From: Sphingobium sp. Cam5-1 | GTDB taxonomy: Bacteria > Pseudomonadota > Alphaproteobacteria > Sphingomonadales > Sphingomonadaceae | Reading direction: 5' to 3' | NCBI RefSeq assembly: GCF_015693305.1 | Contig: NZ_CP065138.1 | Location: 744,001 to 808,000, forward strand | DNA length: 64,000 nt | Shown here: in pieces, positions 9,623-18,398 of the stretch | Position numbering within the stretch: position 1 is the stretch's first letter | Layout: each line of letters opens with the position of its first letter | Notes under the pieces: generated by a model | The model's input: only the letters and a program-made list of their open reading frames with translations | Database searches by the model: none | What the model was told of the DNA's origin: nothing | Position numbers and translations under genes: made by a program

Positions 9623-10797
9623 TCCGCGATCTGATCGACCCGGCCTGCCTCCGGGAAACCTTCTTCTACCCAGATACGCTGCACCTCGCCCAGCGCCTTG
9701 GCGACTTCGGGGCCGGGCGGAAGGCCGCGCGCGATCAGGGCGCCTCCGCCGATCGGGAGTTGCGGCGGCGTCCAGCCTTCGAGCGAGGCGATGCTGTCGA
9801 GGGGGGCCATGGGATCGAGCAGGATACGATCGATTGCACCTTCGACGCCGATGGTGAAGGCGAGCGCCTTGAGCGATGGGGCCGCCTTATGGGGCTCCAG
9901 CGCGAGGACGAGGCGTTTTCGCGCCTTGTTCGACAGTTTGAGGCGGGCGCCCACGGCATCAGCGGTGCGCGCGTCGGGGGGAAGCAGGGCTGCCAGGCGG
10001 CGCAGCGCTGCGTACGGAATGCCAGCGTCGGCTTCACGCGCGATCAACTGAGCTAGTCGAGCAAGTCCGTCCCTGTCGATCTCCGGAAGAACGGGAACGA
10101 GGATGCCGCCTTCGATCATCAATTGGAGCGAGGCGAAAGGATCGGGGAGGGCGAGGAGCTTCATCAGCTCATCAGCGATACGCTCCCGCGAAAGGGCCAT
10201 CAGGCTGTTGGCGGCAGTGCGGCAGGCGGCATAAGCCTGCTCATCCGGTGTGTCGCGGCCGAAGCGGGCAAGGAAGCGGAAATAGCGCAGGATGCGCAGA
10301 TGATCCTCCGCGATCCGCTCGGCCGCGCTGCCAATGAAGCGGACGCGGCCTGCTGCCAGGTCATCAACGCCACCGAAAAAGTCGGTCACTTCATGGGTAT
10401 AGGGATCGGCGTACAGCGCATTGATGGTGAAATCGCGACGGGCAGCATCCTCTCGCCAGTCGGTGGTGTAGGCGATGGTCGCACGGCGGCCATCCGTGCT
10501 GACGTCGCGGCGCAAGGTGGTGATTTCGACCGGCCAGCCCCCGATCACCGCCGTGATCGTGCCATGGTCTATGCCGGTGGGCACAGCCTTGATCCCGGCG
10601 GCCTTCAGGCGTTCCATCACCTCTTGCGGCTCCAGCGCCGTGGCGATGTCGAGATCGTTGACGGGAAGCCCCAGCAGTCCGTCACGCACCGCGCCGCCGA
10701 CATAGCGGGCAAGACCCTGTTCCGCCCCCAACGCGGCGAGCAGGCCGTCAAGGCCCGGCCGGTGGCGCCAATCGGCGTCAGGCAATAAGGCGGTCAA
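9586..10797 (-). CDS. cca: CCA tRNA nucleotidyltransferase / poly(A) polymerase family
   Basis: Class II nucleotidyltransferase that adds or repairs the 3' CCA of tRNA. Motifs: GGAVRDGLLG, the catalytic pair in NDLDIATALEP, RRDFTINALYADP, and EDHLRILRYFRFLARFG in the neck. The C-terminus is alpha-helical and ends FPEAGRVDQIADQ. The start is taken as TTG at 10797, giving a protein that begins TALLPDADWRHR and overlaps the Nudix stop by 20 bases; an ATG at 10860 would add 21 low-complexity residues and a long overlap. Last gene of the minus-strand run GNAT-DUF1285-Nudix-cca, an order common in alphaproteobacteria. Confidence 0.9.
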   Translation of the reverse strand: MTALLPDADWRHRPGLDGLLAALGAEQGLARYVGGAVRDGLLGLPVNDLDIATALEPQEVMERLKAAGIKAVPTGIDHGTITAVIGGWPVEITTLRRDVSTDGRRATIAYTTDWREDAARRDFTINALYADPYTHEVTDFFGGVDDLAAGRVRFIGSAAERIAEDHLRILRYFRFLARFGRDTPDEQAYAACRTAANSLMALSRERIADELMKLLALPDPFASLQLMIEGGILVPVLPEIDRDGLARLAQLIAREADAGIPYAALRRLAALLPPDARTADAVGARLKLSNKARKRLVLALEPHKAAPSLKALAFTIGVEGAIDRILLDPMAPLDSIASLEGWTPPQLPIGGGALIARGLPPGPEVAKALGEVQRIWVEEGFPEAGRVDQIADQTVSKFQRARQ

Positions 10798-11389
10798 GAT
10801 CAAGCCTCCGCGACAGGTTGGCGAGTATGGCGGCGGTGATGCCCCAGATACGGCGGCCATTCCACATTATTTCATAATAATGTCGTTCAACACCCTGATA
10901 ATGGGCGGAATGGCTGACGCGGTTTGCCGGATCGAGCGCAAAGGATAGGGGCAGTTCGAACCAGTCAGCGACCTCGTCCGCTTGGGGCGTGAGCGGCAGG
11001 TCGGCCGGGATGACGCCCAGCACGGGCACAATGTCGAAGCCGGTGAAGGTGTGGTAGCGGTCGGTCGTGCCGATGACATCCACGATGTCAGGGCGTAGCC
11101 CGATTTCTTCGTGCGCCTCCCGAAGCGCTCCGGCGATCTCGCTGGCGTCTTCCTGATCGACGCGGCCGCCGGGGAAGGCGATCTGCCCCGCATGTTTGCG
11201 CAGGGAAGCCGCACGCTCGGTAAGGATAAGGCCGGGTTCCGGTCGGTCAGTGATGGCCACGAGCACGGCGGCGGGCGCAAGGACGAGTTCGCCGTCGATG
11301 CGGGGATCGCGTGTGTCCGATAGCATGATCCCGACTTCGCGCGCATGTCCTTCGGCAAGCGCGGCGCGGACGCGGTCGGCCAAGGTCAT
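10778..11389 (-). CDS. Nudix hydrolase, CoA pyrophosphatase type
   Basis: Probably hydrolyses coenzyme A and acyl-CoA derivatives to 4'-phosphopantetheine and 3',5'-ADP. The 203-residue protein contains the CoA-pyrophosphatase signature LTERAASLRKHAGQIAFPGG followed by the Nudix helix REAHEEIGL. Its start overlaps the DUF1285 stop by ATGA (11386-11389), and cca overlaps its end, so the three genes are likely translated from one message. Substrate is inferred from the signature only. Confidence 0.9.
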   Translation of the reverse strand: MTLADRVRAALAEGHAREVGIMLSDTRDPRIDGELVLAPAAVLVAITDRPEPGLILTERAASLRKHAGQIAFPGGRVDQEDASEIAGALREAHEEIGLRPDIVDVIGTTDRYHTFTGFDIVPVLGVIPADLPLTPQADEVADWFELPLSFALDPANRVSHSAHYQGVERHYYEIMWNGRRIWGITAAILANLSRRLDLDRLIA

Positions 11390-11952
11390 GCGGAACCGTC
11401 CAGCGGGTAGAAGGCGCCATTGCTCCAGAGGCCAACCGGGTCGCTTGCTTCGTCCAGCGCGAGGTTCATCAGCTCATAATAGACGCTGCGATTGACCAGC
11501 GCCTCAAGCCCGCCACGCACGTGCAGATAGGGGTGCGGGCCATCGGCCGTTTCCCGAATGACGAGCGGGTTTTTGGGGCCTGCGGGGATAAGGTCGCCCG
11601 TGTTGAGACGAAAGGCGAGGGCGCGGTCGCGGCCTTCACTCTCGCTCTTCAGCTCGACGGCGAGGAAGGGGGCGTCCTCGACTTCGATCGAGAGTTTTTC
11701 AACTGGTGTTACAAGGACATAAGAGCCGTCCTTTTCACGCCGCAGGATCGTCGAGAAGAGGCGCACCATGGCTTCGCGGCCGATCGGCGAACCCTGATGA
11801 AACCATGTGCCGTCGCGGGCGATGCGCATTTCGCTGTCGCCGCAATGGTCGGGATTCCACTTTTCGACGGGCGGCAGCCGCTTTTCCTCGGCCAGACGGG
11901 CTATGTCGGCCAGCGACAGGTTGGCAAGATCAGGTGGCGGGTCCATCGGCAT
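11386..11952 (-). CDS. DUF1285 family protein
   Basis: A 188-residue soluble protein of unknown biochemical role. Recognisable family stretches are PPVEKWNPDHCGDSEMRIA, WFHQGSPIGR and LVTPVEKLSIEVEDAPF. Start: the ATG at 11952 (or 11946) places the conserved DLANLSLADIARLAEEKRLPPVEKW at the N-terminus; the frame stays open upstream to 12147, but those residues are arginine-rich and overlap the GNAT gene, so they were rejected. No signal peptide or membrane segment. Its fixed place beside the Nudix and cca genes in alphaproteobacteria is the only functional hint. Confidence 0.85.
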   Translation of the reverse strand: MPMDPPPDLANLSLADIARLAEEKRLPPVEKWNPDHCGDSEMRIARDGTWFHQGSPIGREAMVRLFSTILRREKDGSYVLVTPVEKLSIEVEDAPFLAVELKSESEGRDRALAFRLNTGDLIPAGPKNPLVIRETADGPHPYLHVRGGLEALVNRSVYYELMNLALDEASDPVGLWSNGAFYPLDGSA

Positions 11953-11995
11953 GGCGTCGAGATAGGATCGCGCGGCGCCGAAGGCAAAAGGGAAA

Positions 11996-12535
11996 TCACA
12001 TCGGAGTGGTGATTCGCGGCCCAAGCATCCCTTCGCCACCGATCGCGGCTCCATCGACCGAAAGAGCGAGCAGTCGGCGCGCCTCATAGGGGCCGGGGCA
12101 GGTCCAGCCACCCGTGGATGCAGCGGAAAAGCCCCAGAAGCGGCCATAATATTCGGGATCGCCGATCATCATCAGCGGATCGCTATGGTGGGCGCGAGCG
12201 GCATTGACGACCGCGTCCATAAGTGCGCGGCCATGACCGGTGCGTTGAAGGGTGGGGGAGACGGCGACCGGGCCGACCATGATGAGCGGTGTCTGGGTTC
12301 CGTCGGCATGGGTGAGCGCGACCGGCCAGCTTTGGAGCGAACCGGCCAGCTCGCCATGTTCATCCATCATGCCGAAGGACAACTCAGGCACCCAGGGCAT
12401 GCCGTCGCGGATCAGATAGGCGGTGCGGCCGTGCCTGTCGGGGCCAAAGGCGGCGTCGAGCAGTTGCTCAATCGCCTCTTCCGCCACGATGTTGAGGGGC
12501 ACAATATGAGACACGTCTTGCCGATCCGCCGTCAA
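11996..12535 (-). CDS. GNAT family N-acetyltransferase
   Basis: A 179-residue protein with a GNAT fold: the acetyl-CoA binding motif A reads GPVAVSPTLQRTGHGRALMDAVVNAA, followed by MMIGDPEYYGRFWGFSAA, the motif B stretch typical of the YhbS-like subgroup. The acceptor substrate cannot be predicted. It is first in the minus-strand run that leads into DUF1285, Nudix and cca, separated from DUF1285 by about 43 bases, and is divergent from folB. Confidence 0.87.
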   Translation of the reverse strand: MTADRQDVSHIVPLNIVAEEAIEQLLDAAFGPDRHGRTAYLIRDGMPWVPELSFGMMDEHGELAGSLQSWPVALTHADGTQTPLIMVGPVAVSPTLQRTGHGRALMDAVVNAARAHHSDPLMMIGDPEYYGRFWGFSAASTGGWTCPGPYEARRLLALSVDGAAIGGEGMLGPRITTPM

Positions 12536-12624
12536 TGGCGCATGGACCGCGCCGGAGCGGCGGGATTAACGCCTGTTCCGCAAAATTAAAGTCTATTCTG
12601 GCCATCGCCAGCAGCAGGAAAGCC

Positions 12625-13008
12625 ATGGACCGCGGATTTGACGATTTTCTGACGCTGGAGGTTAACCATCTGGACGTCGATGTCCTGACGGGCATCTATT
12701 CGGAAGAAACCCACCTGCCGCAACCGCTGCGCATATCCATCCGCGCGCAGTTGAAGGTCGCCGATCATTATGAACTGGATACGCCGTTATCCCGTTCGAA
12801 AAATTATATGGACCTGAAGCATGCCGCCACGAGCGCATTGCCGGAAGGACAGCATTTCACGCTGATCGAAGCGGTGGCGGACCATATCATCGACACCATC
12901 TTCCTTCAGGATGACAAGGTGCTGCATGTCGAAGTTAAGATCATCAAGCTGGCGTTGAGCGAGAAGGGTGAGGAAATCGGCATTACTCTGGGCCGGTGGC
13001 GTAAGTGA
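12625..13008 (+). CDS. folB: Dihydroneopterin aldolase-like protein (FolB family)
   Basis: Probable folate-pathway aldolase turning dihydroneopterin into hydroxymethyl-dihydropterin and glycolaldehyde. The 127 residues match the FolB plan: an early beta strand ending GIYSEET, then PQPLRISIRAQL, a tetrahydrobiopterin-fold middle with NYMDLKHAA, the conserved FTLIEAVADHIIDTIF, and VEVKIIKLAL. The ATG at 12625, after AGCAGGAAA, was chosen; the frame extends to 12535 but those residues are unlike the family. Some residues differ from the textbook motif, so a divergent FolB-like pterin enzyme is possible. Confidence 0.75.
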   Translation: MDRGFDDFLTLEVNHLDVDVLTGIYSEETHLPQPLRISIRAQLKVADHYELDTPLSRSKNYMDLKHAATSALPEGQHFTLIEAVADHIIDTIFLQDDKVLHVEVKIIKLALSEKGEEIGITLGRWRK

Positions 13009-13020
13009 GCTGACGGGCGT

Positions 13021-13965
13021 TCAGCCCTTCACCAGCCCGATCTCGCGAAGGCGCTCGATCAGATAGTCGTGCGCGGTTATCGGCGGGTCTCGGCGCGGGT
13101 GGTCCGCGTCCACGCATTGCGGCAGCGGTTCGATCAGGAAATCCGGCCGCAGGTGCAGGAAGAAGGGCATGGAATAGCGCGCGACGCCGCGCCGCTCCGG
13201 CGGAGGATTGACGACGCGGTGGCTGGTTGATCGCAGGCGGTGGTTGGTCAGGCGTTGGAGCATGTCGCCGACATTGATCGCCAGCGCGCCGGGTGGCGGT
13301 ACGACGGGGAGCCAGTTGCCCTGGCGGTCCTTTATCTCCAGCCCGCCTTCCTCGGCGCCCAGTAGCAGGGTGATAAGGTTTATATCCTCATGCGCGCCTG
13401 CGCGGATGCCGGGGGCTTCGGGCGACACTGGCGGGTAGTGCAGCAGGCGCAGGATCGAATTGCCGTTTTCGATGGCGTCGTCGAACCAATGTTCGGGCAA
13501 GTCGAGATAGAGGGCGATCGCGGCGAGAAGTTGGGCGCCTATGCGGTCGAACTCTGCATAAAGACGGCTTAAAGTGGATTGAAATTCCGGTATCTCTTGG
13601 GGCCAGATATTTGGCGGCATGGTGGCGCCAAGGGGGTGTCCGGCGGGTAAGTCGCGGCCGACATGCCAGAATTCTTTGAGGTCATTCTCGCTCGCGTCCT
13701 TGGCGATTTCCCGGCCGAACGCTGTGTAGCCCCGCTGGCCGCCATTGTTGCTGGCATCGTAGCGGCGCTTTACATCTTCCGGCAGGGCGAAGAAGGCGCG
13801 GGCGAGCCTCCAGCCATCATCGATCAGGGTGGCATCCATGCCGTGGTCCTTCACCATGGCGAAGCCGAATTGCCGGAACGAATCGCCGAGCGCCGTTGCA
13901 AAATTCTGCCTTGCCATCGCGGTGAGGGACAGCAGGGGAACCTGTTCCAGCGGTGCGTGCGGCAA
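13021..13965 (-). CDS. Isopenicillin N synthase-like 2-oxoglutarate/Fe(II) dioxygenase
   Basis: A 314-residue non-heme iron oxygenase of the plant/IPNS type. The iron ligands are visible as H-x-D in GAHEDINLITLLLG and the distal His in LRSTSHRVVNPP; the 2-oxoglutarate-binding R-x-S follows in RYSMPFFLHL. The N-terminal DIOX_N region contains FAMVKDHGMD and RLARAFFALPEDVKRRY. The substrate is not predictable; relatives act on small molecules. It faces the EVE gene divergently with about 75 bases between starts. Confidence 0.88.
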   Translation of the reverse strand: MPHAPLEQVPLLSLTAMARQNFATALGDSFRQFGFAMVKDHGMDATLIDDGWRLARAFFALPEDVKRRYDASNNGGQRGYTAFGREIAKDASENDLKEFWHVGRDLPAGHPLGATMPPNIWPQEIPEFQSTLSRLYAEFDRIGAQLLAAIALYLDLPEHWFDDAIENGNSILRLLHYPPVSPEAPGIRAGAHEDINLITLLLGAEEGGLEIKDRQGNWLPVVPPPGALAINVGDMLQRLTNHRLRSTSHRVVNPPPERRGVARYSMPFFLHLRPDFLIEPLPQCVDADHPRRDPPITAHDYLIERLREIGLVKG

Positions 13966-14040
13966 GTTTCGGCTTTCCTTCTGTCAATTGGCGCCGTCCG
14001 ATCCTTGATCGGCCCAAGCGGCTGATGCAAGGAGGCGATC

Positions 14041-14448
14041 ATGAACTATTGGCTCATGAAATCGGAACCCGATGCCTTTTCCTATGACGACCTGGTCAGG
14101 AAAGGGAAGGCCGAGTGGGATGGTGTTCGCAACCACGCCGCCCAGCTTCACATGAAGGCGATGCGCAAGGGCGACCTGTCCCTCTTTTACCACAGCAATA
14201 TTGGTGTGGAGGCAGTCGGTATCATGGAGATTGTCGAGGAAGCCGCGCCCGACAGCACTGACGATAGCGGCAAGTGGATCGCGGTGCATGTCGCGCCGAA
14301 GGAAAAGCTGAAAAAGCCCGTTACGCTGAAGGCGATGAAGGCGGACCCGGCGTTGGCCGATATGGTGATGCTGCGGCAGTCGCGCCTGTCAGTGTCCCCC
14401 CTGACCGAGGCGCAGTTCCGTCACATCGTGGCGATGTCGCAGGCTTGA
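14041..14448 (+). CDS. EVE domain protein
   Basis: A 135-residue single-domain protein of the EVE (PUA-like) family, which binds modified bases in RNA or DNA. Diagnostic stretches are YWLMKSEPDAFSYDDL, WDGVRNHAAQLHMKAMRKGD and FYHSNIGVEAVGI. The start is supported by a near-perfect AAGGAGG about 7 bases upstream. In other genomes EVE proteins sit near restriction systems or respiratory genes; here no such neighbour is seen, so a housekeeping RNA-related role is just as likely. Confidence 0.92.
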   Translation: MNYWLMKSEPDAFSYDDLVRKGKAEWDGVRNHAAQLHMKAMRKGDLSLFYHSNIGVEAVGIMEIVEEAAPDSTDDSGKWIAVHVAPKEKLKKPVTLKAMKADPALADMVMLRQSRLSVSPLTEAQFRHIVAMSQA

Positions 14449-14582
14449 TGCATGGCCGGTTGCGTCGGGTGCAACTGGTGATCCGCCTTTTGCGATTGCG
14501 CGCATGTGTCTGGCCCATAGGTTCGACACCAACAGAACAGAAATGCAGAGGTGTTTGATCGGCATTCACAAGGAGAAAACCT

Positions 14583-14867
14583 ATGCGAATGCTGTCGAAA
14601 TTCATTCTTACCGGTGCAGTCGGCACCCTCGCCGCTGCCCTTGCCCCCGCCCATGCGGAAGAAGGCAAGCAGCGCTTCACCCACGAAGGCTACACCTATG
14701 TCTATCAGGTGAAGGACACAAAGACGGGTCGGCTCGTGTCAGGCCGTCGTTATCCAGATGCCGTTGCGTTTAACCTGGCGATCAAAAACGGCAAGGTGTC
14801 CGGCGTGTCTGGCGGCCAGCCGGTTGCGTTCAAGGTGGAAGAGGCTCGCGGAGCTGCTTCGGAATAA
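14583..14867 (+). CDS. Small secreted protein of unknown function
   Basis: 94 residues with a clear Sec signal peptide (RMLSKFILTGAVGTLAAALA, cleavage after PAHA) and a mature domain of about 70 residues rich in charged and small residues (EGYTYVYQVKDTKTGRLVSG). No known domain recognised. The ATG at 14583 follows AAGGAGAAAA. A strong two-way terminator lies 24 bases after the stop. Expected in the periplasm; no partner is evident. Confidence 0.75.
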   Translation: MRMLSKFILTGAVGTLAAALAPAHAEEGKQRFTHEGYTYVYQVKDTKTGRLVSGRRYPDAVAFNLAIKNGKVSGVSGGQPVAFKVEEARGAASE

Positions 14868-14890
14868 GCCGACCGTTTCTTAGGGATATG

Positions 14891-14926
14891 AAAAAGGGCG
14901 GCCTCTGTTTTGAGGCCGCCCTTTTT
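14891..14926. terminator. Bidirectional rho-independent terminator
   Basis: Perfect 10-base stem GGGCGGCCTC/GAGGCCGCCC with a TGTTTT loop, preceded by five A and followed by five T, so it can stop transcripts from both the upstream plus-strand gene and the convergent glycine-zipper gene. Confidence 0.92.
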
Positions 14927-14939
14927 GTGTATCGGCAGA

Positions 14940-15242
14940 TTAGCGGCAGCGGCGCTTGCTATCGATTTCCTTGCCAAGGAGCGCGCCGCCAGCAGCGCCC
15001 AGAATCGTGCCGGTAGCGCGATCCCCGCGGGTGTCGATCGCGCGGCCGAGCAGTGCACCGCCAACGCCGCCGACGATAAGGCCGGTCGTGCCGTTGGACT
15101 TGCGGCAATAAGTGCGGCCATCGCGTCCACGCCATTCACGATAGCGGTAATGTTCCCGCGCGCTGACCCCGTCGGTCGGGACCGCCATGGACACAGGGAT
15201 GGCCATCGAGAGGGCCGACAGGGCGATAATGGCTTTGCGCAT
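14940..15242 (-). CDS. Glycine zipper 2TM-domain envelope protein
   Basis: 100 residues: a signal peptide (RKAIIALSALSMAIPVSMA), a basic linker (HYRYREWRGRDGRTYCRK), then a glycine-zipper segment of two hairpin helices, GLIVGGVGGALLGRAID and GTILGAAGGALLGKEID, ending KRRCR. Proteins of this type associate with the outer membrane or envelope; function is not defined. The ATG at 15242 follows GGAGAATT. The frame is open to 15464, but the extra residues do not resemble a signal peptide. It converges on the terminator at 14891-14926. Confidence 0.8.
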   Translation of the reverse strand: MRKAIIALSALSMAIPVSMAVPTDGVSAREHYRYREWRGRDGRTYCRKSNGTTGLIVGGVGGALLGRAIDTRGDRATGTILGAAGGALLGKEIDSKRRCR

Positions 15243-15566
15243 AATTCTCCTCCGAAACAATGATTTGCTGCTCAACCCGCTAATATTGGAGGAGGTTGCA
15301 TGAACCTGCGGCAACAAGCTAATATGTTGATTATAAATGCGTATTTTCGACTTTAATGATCTGAAGCAGGATGTTGAGCCGATCACCTTCAGGCTGATAT
15401 CACATATTTGTTCACGCAAGACTGTAGGGCGGGTCCAGCCGGAATCGCGATGCGCGCCGCACAAGTGAAAAATTTGCCATCTAAAGGCATGTTAAAGCCA
15501 ATCGACGGCGCGCTTCAGGCTCGCTAAGGGGAGTCGCGATGACATGTTCCTGGTCACCTTTCGCTC
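15243..15566. other. Intergenic region between divergent genes
   Basis: 324 bases, more AT-rich than the surroundings between about 15280 and 15420. It must contain the promoters of the divergent glycine-zipper and methyltransferase genes, but I cannot assign -35/-10 elements with confidence. No RNA gene, hairpin terminator or convincing small open frame seen. Confidence 0.5.
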
Positions 15567-16196
15567 ATGCATGACAAGTCCAAACGTGGCCGGGCAGTCG
15601 CTATGCCCCGGAGCGAATTCCGGGCGCGGGCGACGGAATATCTGGATTTCCTGGCCGCTTGGGTGAAAAAGCCGCGCCAAACCGCTTCGGTGGTGCCGAG
15701 CAGCCGCTATCTTGCCCGGTTGATGGTGGCCCATATCGACCCGCTGGATGGCCGGGTGATGGAATTGGGTGGCGGCACGGGTGTGTTCACCCGTGCGATC
15801 CTTCAAACTGGCCTGCCGCCTGAAAAACTGGAGGTGGTGGAGATCAACCCTGCCTTTGCGCGCGGGTTGCGGCGGCACTTTCCGCATGTGTCGGTGCTGG
15901 AAACGCCAGCGCAGATCGTATCGACGGCGGCGGCGGGTGAGCCGGGACAATATCAGACGGTGATAAGCGGTCTGCCGCTGCTGGCGATGGACCGCCACAT
16001 GCACGCCGACATTCTGTCCGAAGCATTCCGCATGCTGCGGCCGGGTGGCAGCTTTATCCAGTTTACCTATTCGACGCGGCCGCCGGTAAGCCGCGATGTG
16101 CTGCATGCGCTGGATCTGGAAGTCGCACGCGTGGGACAGACGGTGCGCAATTTTCCACCCGCAACAGTGTTCCGCTTTCATCGCCAGGGCGAATAG
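15567..16196 (+). CDS. Class I SAM-dependent methyltransferase, phospholipid N-methyltransferase-like
   Basis: A 209-residue Rossmann-fold methyltransferase. The N-terminal FLAAWVKKPRQTASVVPSSR is characteristic of the PmtA/rRNA-dimethylase-like group, followed by SAM motif I VMELGGGTGVFTRAIL, VVEINPAF (acidic residue for the ribose) and ISGLPLLAM. Methylation of phosphatidylethanolamine is plausible but unproven; a related small methyltransferase with another substrate is the alternative. Start at 15567 or at ATG 15603, which would remove a basic 12-residue leader. It is followed 65 bases later by an ABC exporter. Confidence 0.8.
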   Translation: MHDKSKRGRAVAMPRSEFRARATEYLDFLAAWVKKPRQTASVVPSSRYLARLMVAHIDPLDGRVMELGGGTGVFTRAILQTGLPPEKLEVVEINPAFARGLRRHFPHVSVLETPAQIVSTAAAGEPGQYQTVISGLPLLAMDRHMHADILSEAFRMLRPGGSFIQFTYSTRPPVSRDVLHALDLEVARVGQTVRNFPPATVFRFHRQGE

Positions 16197-16260
16197 GCCG
16201 GTTGCGCTTGGACCCGGCGCCCCTATCTTGGCGTGCAGATAAAAAGGGGCTTTTGCGCGC

Positions 16261-17193
16261 ATGGCGTCCATCATTACCGTATCCGGGCTGAAGAAAAGCT
16301 ACGCATCGGGTTTTCAGGCACTTAAGGGCATCAATCTGGAGATTGAGGAGGGCGAGATTTTCGCCCTGCTAGGCCCCAATGGCGCGGGCAAGACGACGAT
16401 GATCTCCATCATCTGCGGCAATGTGCGGCCCAGCGGTGGGACAGTGACCGTCGCCGGACATGACATCGTGCGCGACTACCGCGGGTCGCGCTCCGCGATC
16501 GGACTGGTTCCGCAGGAGTTGCACACCGACGCGTTCGAGCGGGTGATCGACACGGTGCGCTTTTCCCGTGGACTGTTCGGCAAGCCGCGCGACGATGCGC
16601 ATATCGAAAAGGTGCTGCGCGACCTGTCGCTTTGGGACAAGCGCAACAATAAGATGCTGGAACTGTCCGGCGGTATGAAGCGGCGCGTTATGATCGCCAA
16701 GGCACTGAGCCATGAACCGCGCGTGCTGTTTCTGGACGAGCCGACCGCTGGCGTGGACGTCGAACTGCGCCGGGACATGTGGAAGCTGATCGGCGAGCTG
16801 CGGCAGACCGGGGTGACCATCATTCTGACCACCCATTATATCGAGGAAGCCGAGGAAATGGCCGACCGGGTGGGCGTGATCAACAATGGGGAGCTGATCC
16901 TGGTCGAGGAAAAGACGGCGCTGATGAAGAAGCTGGGCAAGAAGAGCCTGACCGTGGCGCTTAACCAGCCGCTGCACCGGCTTCCGGCGGAACTGGGCCA
17001 ATGGGATTTGTCGCTCAAGTCCGATGGCCACGAGATCGAGTATATTTTCGATACGCGAGCGGAGCGAACCGGCGTTTCGTCATTACTGCGGACGCTGGGC
17101 GACCTGGGCATAGGCTATAAGGACCTCAACACGCAGCAGAGCAGCCTGGAGGATATTTTCGTCAGCCTGGTCCATCAGGAGAAGGCGGCATGA
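16261..17193 (+). CDS. ABC-2 type transporter, ATP-binding protein
   Basis: A 310-residue ATPase: Walker [17 protein letters not shown]-loop [10 protein letters not shown], signature [15 protein letters not shown], Walker [14 protein letters not shown] and switch His in [11 protein letters not shown]-terminal domain of about 90 residues follows, as in the YadG/NodI/DrrA exporter group. Its stop overlaps the permease start by ATGA (17190-17193), so both are made together. Cargo unknown; capsule, lipid or drug export are all possible. Confidence 0.93.
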   Translation: MASIITVSGLKKSYASGFQALKGINLEIEEGEIFALLGPNGAGKTTMISIICGNVRPSGGTVTVAGHDIVRDYRGSRSAIGLVPQELHTDAFERVIDTVRFSRGLFGKPRDDAHIEKVLRDLSLWDKRNNKMLELSGGMKRRVMIAKALSHEPRVLFLDEPTAGVDVELRRDMWKLIGELRQTGVTIILTTHYIEEAEEMADRVGVINNGELILVEEKTALMKKLGKKSLTVALNQPLHRLPAELGQWDLSLKSDGHEIEYIFDTRAERTGVSSLLRTLGDLGIGYKDLNTQQSSLEDIFVSLVHQEKAA

Positions 17194-17960
17194 GCGGCTT
17201 TAATTATCGGGCGATCTGGTCGATCTACAAATTCGAACTGCACCGGTTCAGCCGCACATTGCTGACCGGGTTGCTGGTGCCGGTGATCACGACATCGCTG
17301 TATTTTGTAGTATTCGGCGGCGCGATCGGGTCGCGGATGACGCAGATTGACGGCATCGACTATGCGGCGTTCATCGTGCCCGGCCTCATCATGATGTCGA
17401 TGTTCACTGAAAGCATCTTCAACGCGAGCTTCGGCATCTACATGCCCAAATTCGCGGGCACCATTTACGAGCTGCTTTCCGCCCCGGTATCGGCGACGGA
17501 AACGGTGATCGCCTATGTCGGCGCGGCGGCGACCAAGGCGTTGAGCGTGGGCATGATCATATTCGTGACGGCGCATCTTTTCGTGGATGTCCATGTCGAG
17601 CATCCGATTGCCATGGTGGCATTCATGGTGCTGATCGCGATCAGTTTCTGCCTGTTCGGGTTCATCCTGGGCATCTGGGCGCAGAGCTTTGAGCAATTGC
17701 AGGTTATCCCGCTGCTGCTGATCATGCCCATGACCTTTCTGGGCGGCGCTTTCTATTCGGTGCATATGCTGCCCGAGCCGTGGCGTACGGTGACGCTGTT
17801 CAACCCGATCGTCTATCTGGTGTCGGGCTTCCGCTGGACCTTTTTCGGCCGGGGTGACGTGGGGATCGAGTTCAGCCTGTTGTTCATCGCCGCGATGCTG
17901 GCGGTGTGCCTGGCGGTTATCGGATGGGTATTCCGTACCGGCTATCGGCTGAAGAAATGA
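17190..17960 (+). CDS. ABC-2 type transporter, permease
   Basis: A 256-residue inner-membrane permease with six hydrophobic segments and the ABC-2 motif region around [17 protein letters not shown] and [13 protein letters not shown], typical of the YadH/NodJ family. Partner of the ATPase encoded just upstream and coupled to it by a 4-base overlap. The N-terminus [15 protein letters not shown] is an amphipathic elbow helix. Ends 34 bases before a convergent gene, with a strong hairpin between. Confidence 0.93.
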   Translation: MSGFNYRAIWSIYKFELHRFSRTLLTGLLVPVITTSLYFVVFGGAIGSRMTQIDGIDYAAFIVPGLIMMSMFTESIFNASFGIYMPKFAGTIYELLSAPVSATETVIAYVGAAATKALSVGMIIFVTAHLFVDVHVEHPIAMVAFMVLIAISFCLFGFILGIWAQSFEQLQVIPLLLIMPMTFLGGAFYSVHMLPEPWRTVTLFNPIVYLVSGFRWTFFGRGDVGIEFSLLFIAAMLAVCLAVIGWVFRTGYRLKK

Positions 17961-17962
17961 AG

Positions 17963-17986
17963 GGAGCGGCCTGCCGGGGCCGCTCC
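17963..17986. terminator. Hairpin between convergent genes
   Basis: Perfect 9-base stem GGAGCGGCC/GGCCGCTCC with a 6-base loop, in the 34-base gap between the exporter permease and the convergent small gene. No T-run follows on either strand, so termination is likely but not certain. Confidence 0.6.
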
Positions 17987-17994
17987 GTCGGCTC

Positions 17995-18315
17995 TCAGGC
18001 GACTGCGCTTTCGGGCGCGACGGCGAAGAGGGTCACGCCCTTATATTTGTCGTCGGTTTCATTATAGAGGCCGTACATCGCCTCGAACGTCTCATCGAGC
18101 ACGGTGACGTCGTTGAGGCCCGCCAGCTTGAATGTGCCAAGCTTCAGTTCGCGCGGTGGACCGCCTTCGCGTTCCACCGTCACCGCGTCGATGAACATCT
18201 CATCATGGCGCGTGTAAAGGATGTGGGGCGCCAGCTTGACGACCAATTTATTATAGGTCGCCTTCAGGCATTTCTGAAGCGCGATGGCTTCGAAAATGGT
18301 CGTCGGGGCAGTCAT
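17995..18315 (-). CDS. Small WYL-like domain protein
   Basis: About 106 residues from ATG 18315 (110 if ATG 18327 is used). The pattern IFEAIALQKCLKATYN, then LAPHILYTRHDEMFIDAV, then RELKLGTFKLAGL resembles the WYL domain: a helix, a small beta barrel starting after the Y-x-K turn, and the R-x-x-K strand. No HTH is attached, unlike most WYL regulators. The similarity is by eye and the key WYL triplet itself is not conserved, so this is tentative. Codirectional with and 72 bases downstream of the MATE gene. Confidence 0.5.
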   Translation of the reverse strand: MTAPTTIFEAIALQKCLKATYNKLVVKLAPHILYTRHDEMFIDAVTVEREGGPPRELKLGTFKLAGLNDVTVLDETFEAMYGLYNETDDKYKGVTLFAVAPESAVA

Positions 18316-18398
18316 GATTTTCGTCATTACCGATTCGCAGGCTGTCTTCAATTGCTTTGTGCGCCGCAATATCGGCGTAAAGTGCATCCGGGCGCTTT

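Noticed and set aside
15280..15420. Small open frames in the AT-rich gap before the methyltransferase gene
   Set aside because: Short, no ribosome binding site or similarity; better explained as promoter DNA.
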